Part shown: piece after piece, positions 11,046 through 20,758 of the stretch
Numbering within the stretch: the stretch's first letter is position 1
Layout of the letters: every line of letters starts with the position of its first letter
Source: Folioceros fuciformis
Taxonomy: Eukaryota; Anthocerotophyta; Anthocerotopsida; Anthocerotales
Assembly: GCA_049999805.1 (NCBI GenBank)
Contig: JBNGIO010006406.1
Span: 161,129-225,128 of the forward strand
DNA length: 64,000 nucleotides
Direction of reading: 5' to 3'
The notes under the pieces: model-generated
What the model was told of the DNA's origin: nothing
The model's database searches: none
The model's input: the letters and a program-made list of their open reading frames with translations, nothing else
Program-made: the position numbers and the translations under genes

Positions 11046-12500
11046 GTTTATGGATTGGGTAGTGATTATGGTTGCTTTGCTTTAAAAGGTTTACAAAACA
11101 GGGTATGTTGGTGTCCCTTGATGAAATCGTGAAAGAAAAAGGCTCGTCTCACCATGGTGGGATAGACCTTTTCGTCCCTTCCTCCTTCTCGGCTTCCTAA
11201 AGTTCTGTTTTCTCCTGTTCCACACACAGCCTTACCTCATCATCTGTTCTGATGTCGTCTACGCACTGTCTCCACATGGTTGACTACTACATCCAGGCTC
11301 GAGTACGATTCATTTAGCCTCAGCGTGTGATGTCGCTCTTCGATGCCGGTTTGATCGAAACTTGCATACAGCAGTAGCGGTAATAGGATAACCTGTTCCT
11401 GCTGGCGCTGCTCCTTCCTGTGAGCAGCAGCAGCGGTCCACTGCCAGGGGATGCCACCAGGCTGGGAGCTGGCAATGGTCAAGACTTGCTCTTGCCTCGC
11501 CCTAGGCCCCGCCCTTCACATTCGAGCTCAACTGCGTGATTACGACGGCTCGGCGGGCCATCTGCACGCTGTACGCCGGACCCGCCCGGCAAGTTCGTCG
11601 TCTCTAGAGACATAGACGTGGCTCCGGTTGGGTACACGCCAACGGCAACAAGGTGCAGCAGTGAAAGGAGGACAGCCAGTACGCCCCGTAGGTCCAATTC
11701 CCATCGGAGCTCGTCACGAACTTGGACCAAGACAGGCTATGGGAGCACGGCTGAAGCACGTCTTTGGCGGCGAGCTGTGGCTTCGCCAGCACACCCGACC
11801 AGACAGGGGGCTCCAGCGGATCTGACAGCCTAGGCTGGTTACAGGTCGACACCCCGCCAATGGCAACTCCCTGCACTCCTATAGAATGTTGATGGTGGCC
11901 GTCGGGATCGACACGCAAGTACTCGGCAGATGAGGTACACCTTGCGTGGGCAAGGATGGTTGGTTTGGCACATTCGGATATGCCTTGTCATGAGGTAGAC
12001 TCCTCTTTCCTGACCTTGAGCTACATGGTTTCTGACTCTCTCGAGTGTAGGGTTTGGAATGTGATGCGCCATAGCCGTGCGCGAAGAAAGGCACTCATGC
12101 TTCCGCTTCGAACCATCCTTAATCCCAAACCCGCAGAACTCCGAACAGAGTTTTAGCTCAAACTGGAGAAGACGCAGTTTGCACCCAACGTCGCTGATAG
12201 ACTGACCAGTAACGCGGCAGGACAGATATCACTGCAGAGCCAATGCGATCTGCAAGTATTGAAAACTCCTCGAGGGATGAATAAATCTACCTTAACTAAG
12301 GTTTCAAAGTGCGCCAGGGATCCAAGTGGTTGCTGTACCTCGTAATGGGGCAGGGCTAAAAATTAAGTGAGCCGCGGGCCAATAATTGTGGTGTTCACTT
12401 GACGTAGTGAAATATTGCGACCTTGGTCCAATATGCCTGATAACTTGAGGCTAACATTTGCTTGTGTGCTCTATCCATCCGTAAAGGGGAAAGGACGCAC
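11046..12500. other. region without a supported gene
   Basis: Between the barrel genes and the helicase relic. Several overlapping frames on both strands at 11240-12160 reach 60-100 codons, but none shows a recognisable domain or consistent exon structure. Part of it may be highly decayed sequence belonging to the helicase pseudogene next to it. I see nothing I can name. Confidence 0.4.
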
Positions 12501-12501
12501 G

Positions 12502-13560
12502 TCACCCATTTGGCATCATGTCTTCGCCGACAAAACAACTTGAATCCCTGAGTTTCGATGTCTGGCCCCATGTATTTTGCGAGAATGAAGATGGTTCCAA
12601 ACATACAAAAGCCAGCACCACCTCAGGGAGAGCTCTTCCGGTCCCCCACCTCAAATACATCCGCACTGCAATTAGAGGGCGTACCTTTTTCTTCCTAGCG
12701 AGTCCCTCTCCCCCCTCCTTAGGGTGACCACCACTTCCTCTAATCACTTCCACGATTGTCAAATGATTTTGAGAGACCAATTTGATTCCCTGGCCTCTGG
12801 GGATGTCATCCGGCACTAGTAATGTACCCAGGCCCATCAGCAAGGCGGGGTGTTGCCCTTGCCTGATTCCTGGCAAGCCCACGTCAACCAGCTGCCAACT
12901 GATCAAGGGGTTCAAGAATCCCTAAACACTATCGTAACCCAGCAAAACCATCGGCAAGCCCATCATTGGGACGTGAAACATGCTGTTCTCCAAGGTTTTG
13001 AACTGGATAACTACAACCTCTGTTGACATCATCATCACTAGAGAGCTCCGATAATTGTGTTCCAATGATTGGATACAAGCTAGCAGCTACTACCGCCCGC
13101 ACAATCCCAGGATCCGTGTATTCGAACAGCAAACATGGTGCCCGCGCCATAGGTATCCCTTTCGAGCAAGCTCCCGCTACAGCTCCTTTACCATACTGGC
13201 CAAGCGTGGCAATAATTCCACCTGAAACAAAATTCTCTGAATGGAACTGCTGCTCCGTACCGGCAACCTTTGCAGCTTCCAAAGCCTCAAAGGCGGCAAC
13301 TACTGCCAAGTGATGACTGTATACCTCAAACCTAGTTGGGGATTCTCACTTGGCTGCAGCTGTATGCAACTTTTCCTAAGGGGCCCCTGTGCAAAACAAC
13401 AGACTCTCTGTACCTGTTTGCACAAGCAATGGTTGAGGCAGGGTCGAGACAATCAATAGTTTGGAGACACGGGTGTGCAGGCAGTGATCCAACCTGTGTA
13501 TCCAGCTCAGTTAACTTCTCGTCTCCTGTAAATGCTCCAAGGTCTTAAAGCAAAATAAGA
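12502..13560 (-). pseudogene. decayed DExH-box RNA helicase fragment (HA2/OB-fold region)
   Basis: On the minus strand, 13560-13330 translates to a run with TELDTQVGSLPAHP and CLDPASTIACANRYRES. This matches the helicase-associated domain of plant DExH helicases (pattern LxxLPxxxxxxxx...CLDPxLTIAaxLxYRxPF). A second frame at 13309-13060 gives MAVVAAFEALEAAKVAGTEQ and then EYTDPGIVRAVVAASLYPIIG, matching the D-H-M-A-V-V-A-A-F and P-G-I-x-x-A-V-x-x-x-L-Y-P motifs of the same proteins (NIH/DExH3 type). The blocks are in the right order but interrupted by stops and frame changes, and no DEAH motor domain is present. The frame at 12502-12915 may be the eroded continuation; this is weaker. It lies just downstream of the CENP-O gene on the same strand. 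Confidence 0.7.
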
Positions 13561-13626
13561 GTATGCAGGACAACCAAAGCGAGTAGAGAATCTGTTGGAC
13601 AGCTAGTCCAAGAGCAATGAAAGGGA

Positions 13627-14790
13627 TTATTTCAGGCCAGGTTCCAACGCCGCAACAGTGGCTTGGACATCAGCCACAATATGGTCATAGGATTCATGCA
13701 GGTGCATGGTCTGTAAGGCAGCCTCCGCGGCCTGGAGTACGTGGGGAACAACTGGAGAAGGGCCGTCGTCAGCACCTCTGCAATCTTGTGGTGGTGAAGA
13801 TCCTTCCTTTTCAAGTTGCCATACTGTGACATTACACCGATTTGGAAGCTCCCACAGCAAGTCGTCATATGCCATAACCACCGCCACCATGGCCTCAGGC
13901 AGTCCCAGGGAGAACTCAACTAGGTTGTACGGCAAGCTGTGATAAACCTCACCCAGCTGATCGCCTCTTGTTTCCCTCAACAAGTTCAGCTGCTCCCGGC
14001 GTGCAACATAGGCTTGAAGAAGGCCGTCAATTTTGTCAATAAAGAGCTTAGGACTGGTGGCAAGGAAAGCCTTCTCTCCATCCATAGAAAGGAAAAATGG
14101 GATAGTCTGTTCACACATGGTCAGTTTGTCCGCCGACGACTCACTGGTAAGCGCACAGTAGTAACTCTCGTAGGCCTGTCCTCCGAAGCTAGTCTCGAAC
14201 CGGATGCCGATGCGTCTTCTAGGCAGACCGCAGATGACAATCCTGGCTCCTACTCGATACGAGAATCTGTCCTCCGAGGAGAAAGGCACGGCAGCCATAT
14301 CTGCGCCTCCCGCGTTCAGACGGTCTCCATAATAAGGCTCACTCTCCACTCTCTGCCACAGAGCCGTGATCACGTCGTCATTCCAAGCTTCTCCATCCAC
14401 GTCACACTCGGTGGAGTTGAGCACGGCGAAGTCCACCTCCTGCTGCAGCGGGTCCCTGGTGTCCCTACCAGTCGTCAGCCGCAACCGCAGCTCCTCGTGC
14501 CGCTGCTTGAGACCAAGCAGGCTCACCTTTGCGGCTTCCAACACACCACCTTCCTCGTCGCCTCCCTGCATGTCCTCTTCCTCCTCTCCAGCTAGCCGCC
14601 GCGTCTGCTTCGTCAGCTGTTCCAGGTGCTTGGAGGACGCAGCCAGAACCCGCTTCACCCGCTGCTGGCTGGTTCTCCGTTCCCTCACCTCCTGCTTCTC
14701 GGGCTCTGCCTCGTCCTGAGCGATCGCCATCTCTACTACCGCCCGCTCCCGCTTCTTCCGCTTCTCCCTATACATGAACAGCTGTGACAT
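13627..14790 (-). CDS. centromere protein O homologue (CENP-O/Mcm21)
   Basis: A single-exon gene of 387 residues from the first ATG at 14790; the frame stays open upstream but only with non-ATG codons. The N-terminal half is charged and coiled-coil-like (KRKKRERAVVEM, then heptad-rich EQLTKQTRRLAGEEEED). The C-terminal half matches the CENP-O domain: RRIGIRFETSFGGQAYESYY, TIPFFLSMDGEKAFL, FIDKIDGLLQAYVARREQL and YHSLPYNLVEFSLG all align with the uncharacterised plant CENP-O proteins. CENP-O is part of the COMA/CCAN inner kinetochore complex linking centromeric chromatin to the outer kinetochore; in the nucleus it partners CENP-P, CENP-Q and CENP-U. Intron loss is notable among intron-rich neighbours. 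Confidence in the family is high; its role at plant kinetochores is inferred. Confidence 0.88.
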   Translation of the reverse strand: MSQLFMYREKRKKRERAVVEMAIAQDEAEPEKQEVRERRTSQQRVKRVLAASSKHLEQLTKQTRRLAGEEEEDMQGGDEEGGVLEAAKVSLLGLKQRHEELRLRLTTGRDTRDPLQQEVDFAVLNSTECDVDGEAWNDDVITALWQRVESEPYYGDRLNAGGADMAAVPFSSEDRFSYRVGARIVICGLPRRRIGIRFETSFGGQAYESYYCALTSESSADKLTMCEQTIPFFLSMDGEKAFLATSPKLFIDKIDGLLQAYVARREQLNLLRETRGDQLGEVYHSLPYNLVEFSLGLPEAMVAVVMAYDDLLWELPNRCNVTVWQLEKEGSSPPQDCRGADDGPSPVVPHVLQAAEAALQTMHLHESYDHIVADVQATVAALEPGLK

Positions 14791-15834
14791 TCCCTTCCTT
14801 GGCCGCAAGCTCCCTGGTCTCTGAGTTCTCCCGCATACGCATCCCACTCCACCTTCATCTCCCCGTCCCGCTCGTCTCCCGCCTACAGCTGCGTCGTCTC
14901 ATCGCGAAAACGAAATGACCAGGTCCCGCGAACTCCAGATTCCACCGTTTCCGTTGCAACCACGCTAGTCTCACTTTTCCGTTCAGATTGGCTGGTCACA
15001 CGCCGTTGAACTCTACCCAATCCAACGACGAAGATGGAAAGTCCTTGAAAAATTGTTACACTCCTGTCATGTATGGCTATATACTTATTTGAACTCTCCG
15101 TCATCTTTGAACTCAAGTTCCAAACAAGCGAGATGAACCCAAGTCCAAACAGTAGTCGATTAGCATGGTTTGTTGAAGGTGCTTTTTTATGTTGAACACT
15201 CTCTAGAGAGTGTATTAAAGTGTTTTCTTACATGATTTGCCAATCGTTAGTTGCTTTTTGGTAGGGAGTCATAAAAGAAAAATAGAATACAAAGGTAGAA
15301 TACATTGCTCCTTTCTGATTAAACTACTTTTGGTGAACAAAAGGTTATCCGTAAACCCTGAACCTGAGGTTGACCTTACATTCTAAAGTCCAGGACTGTA
15401 GTATGCTGATTGCATCTCTGCCTGTCCTGTTTCTTCACGTCCATCTCCTCGTCAGTTGCCAACCACCTGGGTCCAAACCTCAAACCTGGGACGGAGACAA
15501 GGATAAATAATTAAGTGGTAACGAAATTACTCTTATACTTTACATCATATTTTACAGTCCGCAGTTGTGGCAAACTCCTGAACCTGTGGCGATTCTCCAT
15601 TTCTAACTCTATGGCCTTCTGAATGACCTCGGGCTGCCCAACCCCTGAACGTGAGTTGCAAAGGGTAAAGGCAGACGAAGCTCCCTGGTCTGCCCATGAT
15701 TACATCATGGCCTTCATCCCAGACATGAAGCTGTTTCTGCTCCAGAATCAGTCAGAAATCAATGCAGTCTCCACATGGTTTACAGACTCCGGGTATAGCA
15801 ACAGGTCACGAACATGATAGAACACGAGACCATG
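14791..15834. other. intergenic region between CENP-O and CYCLOPS
   Basis: About 1 kb holding the promoter of CENP-O and the 3' flank of CYCLOPS, both on the minus strand. Moderately AT-rich around 15150-15340. No coding signal, tRNA or repeat that I can support. Confidence 0.5.
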
Positions 15835-18800
15835 TCATGAGGTACACGAATCTCGACTAGATGTTGCACGGTCAAGCTCCTCCTGTAACTGCCTCTTGTC
15901 ATCCAACAGTTCCTTATTCTGCCTCTCGAGCTCTTCAATCTGCTTCGTCTGATCGGAATCCTTCCTGTTCAGATACCCGAGGTCAGAGCTAAACGCCAGT
16001 TCTCCTCCAGTAACAAAGTAGTGACCAGATGATGTGGTGGCAAACCTATTCATGAAGCCAAGATTGAGCTTTAGAGACCGAACTTCCTTCTCTAGAGCTT
16101 CAGCACGTTTGATGACAGCTTGCAGGTCGGCAGGAACGTAGCACCTTCCCTTCGCCTCCGCCATCCTGGCCCCGCCAAGACGACAGCCTTAGACGCACCC
16201 TCATCTTTTTTCATTGTCATAGCAGTGCACAAGAGAGCAAAACTTACTTTCGCTGACGTTCCACTCGCCTCTTCTTGGTTGCATCATCTATCTGATCTGT
16301 TTGGAAGCCTACAAGACAGATTCAGGATTGTCAGTATTGACTGATGCCATTACTCAGAACAGCATCAGTCTTTGGCAACAAGTAGTTGTCTTTCGAGAAG
16401 CTGCACCTGATCGACCAGATGATGTTATTGATCCCGCCCGTTGCAGTGCAGGATGCTCAGGCTTCTGTTCATTCATTAAGGATAGTGATGAGAGAGGTCA
16501 TAATCCATAAAAATAAAAGAAAAAGAAAAAGAAAGAAAGAATGAAGACCAAAAAAAAGAAGCTTATATGATTCAAGTCGGTGGATCACCTTGGGTTTCAG
16601 ATCGTGGTTGCTTGGACTTTCATTTAGGACGCCTTGACTAGTATCTGCCGCACGAAAATGCAACTGTTAGAGCCCCGCAGATAAACTTGCAGTTAGTATA
16701 GAACACGGGTCACGAGTCACTTACTATGGACAGATATTGGACTGCGATGGTTCCCGTTGGATTGGGCATGTGCCTGCCGCTTGGCAGGCTGGTCAACAGA
16801 GCCAACTGCCATTCGCTTTAAGGACGGATTGTGTCCACCAGCTTGGGTATTTGCTTGATTGAGTGTGGAGACAGTCTGGCCCGAATTACAAGGCCCATCT
16901 GCACTAGCAGCAGTTCCACACCCTGAAGATCCACTTGGTGATGGACCGTGTTGGTTGGGTGAAGATATTCGAATGCCATTCTGGAGCAGATCAGGATGAC
17001 ATATCAGAAAAGAAATCAACTTGCACGAAGCCTCATAACAATCTCTCAGGTCATTCAGATGAACAGAAAAACAGCTCCATACCAGTCCATTTACTGTTGG
17101 CCCTTCACCATGCGATCTGTTAGGAGAATTAACCACCTGGATCCCGATGTCATTTCCTACGTTCCCACCATTCTTTTGACGACCATCACTTGCAGTGGTA
17201 CCGCTTGGTCTTTGCAGCTGCCTGTTGAATGAGTTCGGACCTTCAGGTTTCATTGCCTCACCTTCACCACTGCCATTGTTCTGGAGACGGGCATTCCCAG
17301 AAACACTACAGGAGATGGCGGCGGAAGAAATGCTGCTAGGATCAGCATGGTTAATGCCAGGCGCAAGAGGTGGCTTCACTTCCAAGCCGTTCACACTTCC
17401 ATTCAGAACAACATCTCGCATGTTGGACTGCTGTTTCTTCTTCTCGATGCTCCCCTTAAGCAGCCCGACCACTGCAGATATTTGGCTCTCTCCTGCATTA
17501 CTCATGAACTGACCAAGCCCTGGACCATTGAAGCTACTGCTGGTGGTCAGTGACGCAGAAACTGGTGGGTTCATGTTGACAGTCTGATAGTACAGAGACG
17601 ACTGAACCGAAGTCTCCATGGAAGGAACCATCTGGTGACTTGGGGTAGAAGGGTGCAAAGGTGGGATACCACTGTCCTGATGTTGCGGCTGGGCGAGCTG
17701 GTGGTGTAGCTGGGGCGTATCATACTGGCCCAGCTGCTGTTGAAACAGCTGAAGGTGCGGTTGAGGTTGATGGTTTTGAGATGGAGGAGGTCGGCTCGGA
17801 TTGTGATTCAATCCTACGGGTGGGTGATTATGACCAAGGTGAGAGTGGTGGTGAGTTGAAGGCGCAGGCGGTTTGCCATGGAATGTGGTGCCACGGTTAT
17901 TCCATACCGTGCCCACAGTTCCATGTTGCTGATTAAGCTGGTCATTAGTCGCATGACTAGCAAGTCGTTGGAGGGATTCTGCAGTAGGCGGAAAAGGCAG
18001 TCCTTGCATTTCAGCTAACTTCCTGTGAGCAAAAAGAGGAAACAGCACAAGTAATGAGCACTTCTACTTCCAGCTCGCACCACATAAAGCAGCCAGGGAG
18101 AGAAAGACAAGAGCTTGCCTGAGTTCAGAAGATCTGCTGCGAGTCATGATTGGGGACGGTTGCTGAAACCATGGGACGTTCTGAAAAAGGGCAAACACAG
18201 AATACCCTTTAAATGATGGAAACCAAACAAAACTATCCTCATCGACTCCTCACTAAAGGTTATTCAAAAGATGGGCGAAGTCTGAACTGGATACATTACC
18301 TTCAAAGCTGACACATTCGTCGGCGGCTTGCCGGCACTTCCGTTCCTGAAAAAGCTCCAAGCAGGAACCTTGCATTAGTCTGAAGCGAATCCTCAACACC
18401 ATTCAGTTGGCAGCAAGTGAAGGGGCCGGAGATGTAGCTACCTAGTACTTGTCTTTTGCTGATACATATTATCCCCAAACACAGTTTCGTCGCTGTAAAC
18501 GGGTTGATTGAAGACGGCGTACTCGCCACTCTCAATCCGAGGCATCATAGGTCCGTTTTGCTGAGCAAGCAAGGCTGCCAACTCACTTGACATTCTGTCA
18601 AACGAGCGAGCACTGGATCAGGAATCCACACACGACCGTGCAATTACTGTCGCAGCAGATGTCCGAGGATGAATACCTTACCTGCGGGAGGTCATCCGAG
18701 AGCTATCGGGAGGAGCAGGAGGCTGATGCGCACTCTACTCATCAAGCAACATCCGTGCAAGGAGAGAACTCAGTACACGACAAAATCAAGCCGAGCGAGC

Positions 18801-19191
18801 AGCGACGCGACATCTACAAGACCCAACGCCACACCTGGTCCAGGGAAGAGTTGGCAAGCATGTTCTGAAACAAGTCATCGCTGCTTATCCGATTCAGCGC
18901 TGGAGAGCCCATGAAGCCTTCAATACTTGGGGTGGACGGAACCACCATGCTCCCCTCCATCAAGTTCTGCAGGAAAATCTCTTCACTCGTCCCCCTAAAA
19001 TACCCAGAGGAGTTCTGCGACGGACCTGCCTCCCCTCTACAGGACTGCATCTCCACGTGCTGGTGGTAGCCGTTGGACCCATTCCCCAGCCCAGAGTCCC
19101 CGTGAGTAAACGAGGATTGCGCTTGCGCAGCCCGCTTGATCTCATTCGAAATGCTCCTCGTTATCCTCCGGTTCTCAAACAGAAAATCCAT
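15835..19191 (-). CDS. CYCLOPS: CYCLOPS/IPD3 symbiosis transcription factor homologue
   Basis: CYCLOPS is the DNA-binding activator phosphorylated by CCaMK in the common symbiosis pathway. Twelve exons (19191-18835, 18734-18682, 18594-18442, 18345-18300, 18180-18119, 18022-17083, 16980-16725, 16644-16589, 16464-16407, 16308-16248, 16165-16046, 15964-15835) sum to 2292 bases, 763 residues. Landmarks: RGTSEEIFLQNLMEGSM near the N-terminus; IMTRSRSSELR, the segment that carries a CCaMK-type RxxS site; QISAVVGLLKGSIEKKK; the basic DDATKKRRVERQRKMAEAKGR; and the C-terminal coiled coil EKEVRSLKLNLGFMNRKDSD. Angiosperm proteins are about 510-520 residues; the excess here is a Q/H/P-rich stretch encoded by the start of exon 6. 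Intron 5 has a GC donor. Intron 11 (15965-16045) is 81 bases, stopless in frame. Confidence 0.93.
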
Positions 19192-20758
19192 AGTACCAAC
19201 ACTCCAGCAAGCCTCAACAAATCAGACTAGGCTGGCTACAACCCCTCCCCTTCACAGACATCCCTCCATGCCACCATCCTCCTCATCCCAGCAGCAGGAC
19301 TCCCCTACCTCCAGTCCCCACAACAGAGCCAACTCCACGGGCCCCTCGCAGCCCCAACACTGCGCAGCCCAGCTCCGCGTACGGCGCAACAGTGCACCCA
19401 ACCTGACGAGACTGCCGCATCTGGATCCGCACTCCGCAGGCCCGCACAGGCACGCAGCCGTCTCCCCCGTTCTTCTGACACAAAAGACGCTTTACCTTCT
19501 CCCTCTCCCTCCTCCTCCTCCCCCGATCCCCACGTAATAGATTCCCCACACCACCCTCGCCTGCATCCATTGCTCTCTCTCCCCGCACTCTCTCTTCCAT
19601 CTCTCCTACCCGGGGCCTTTTCTGCCCTCCGGAGAACGTTACATGCCGACCACAGCACAATGTGCTCCCAAGTTGCCGCTCGCCTCCTGCTTCTCTCTAC
19701 ACCCGTGTCCCACCCTACCCCTCCATCCTCCTCCTCCTCCTCCTCCTGCCAAATCTCCACACAAACCGCGCAGTAGTTAGGCCTGCCTGTCACCACTCCC
19801 TGCTCTTCTCCAGAGGCTCCAGATTCGTCCCACCCGGAGACACGTACAACATGAACAGTCCGAGGACCGAGGACCCCCCCACTTCTAGGTACACAAGGTG
19901 ACATGTCGGAGACCACGCCAGGTAGTAGTACAGTACCCCGCAGGACTCCTTCGGGCCCACCCGACCAAACAGGGGCGGCCATCGCCAGCATCGCCGGCTT
20001 GCGATCTCGGAATGTTGGTGGCTCGGCCTGGCTGCGGGTACCTTCGGCGAGGTTATCTAACCCCAGGCGCGGGTTAAGCGCGGCTGCCGGCCCCGGTTTG
20101 GCTTCCAGAATAGTCTTCGCCGTCCAGGGTGTCCAGAAGCCGGGGTCAAACTCGACCGCGTATTTGCTCGTCTGAAAGGCACCGCGGCAGGGAGATGCTC
20201 GCGCATCTGCAAAAGGTTGAGCCTTGTCGTTTTCGAAAAGTGGAGGCGGAGCCGCATCCTAGGCAACGTGGGACCAATCGCGGTGCCTCATCACACGCAC
20301 TCTTCATACGTCTCCGTTTCTGTTAAGAAGATAAATAAAAAAAAGGATAATTTTATCACACTCCACTGAAGATCAATCCACACTACACTGGATTTCAATC
20401 ATGCACTTGGAACACTAAACAATTCACAGCTACTGGCTCCAGGAGGCAACTTCGGATAGATTTGTGACGTGCACGCACCTTTTCATCGATGCCTTTCAGC
20501 TTTTCTTCTTCTTGAAAAGTTCCAGATGCTCCTGTTGGTCTGGATGCTCCTTTTCCCCTTTCCGCCCGATCCGTTCTCGAGGGTTGTCGGGAAATCTAGT
20601 TCTTGATGGCCGTTTCTTCTCCTCGGGTCTGGGGTGGATGGGACATTCAATCATGCACAATATCATTCAATTCTGTAAACTTGTAGCTTACATTGTCAAA
20701 TTGGACTCCAGAAAGCAAGGCAAGGGCTTACTGCACCGCCATCCCTGATGCGGTTAGT
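19192..20758. promoter_or_regulatory. upstream region of CYCLOPS with pyrimidine-rich tracts
   Basis: Contains the promoter/5' leader of CYCLOPS and the 3' flank of the photolyase-like gene. Strongly C/T-rich between about 19230 and 19750, including a (CTC)n microsatellite near 19721-19748. Long minus-strand frames here (19283-19991) are Gly/Arg/Glu-rich products of this composition and not supported as genes. No binding site is claimed. Confidence 0.45.

Noticed and set aside
16935-17936. Plus-strand frames within the CYCLOPS gene
   Set aside because: They are antisense shadows of exons 6 and 7.
19283-19991. Minus-strand frames of 125-228 codons, Gly/Arg/Glu-rich
   Set aside because: They come from pyrimidine-rich promoter DNA upstream of CYCLOPS, overlap in several phases and lack domains.
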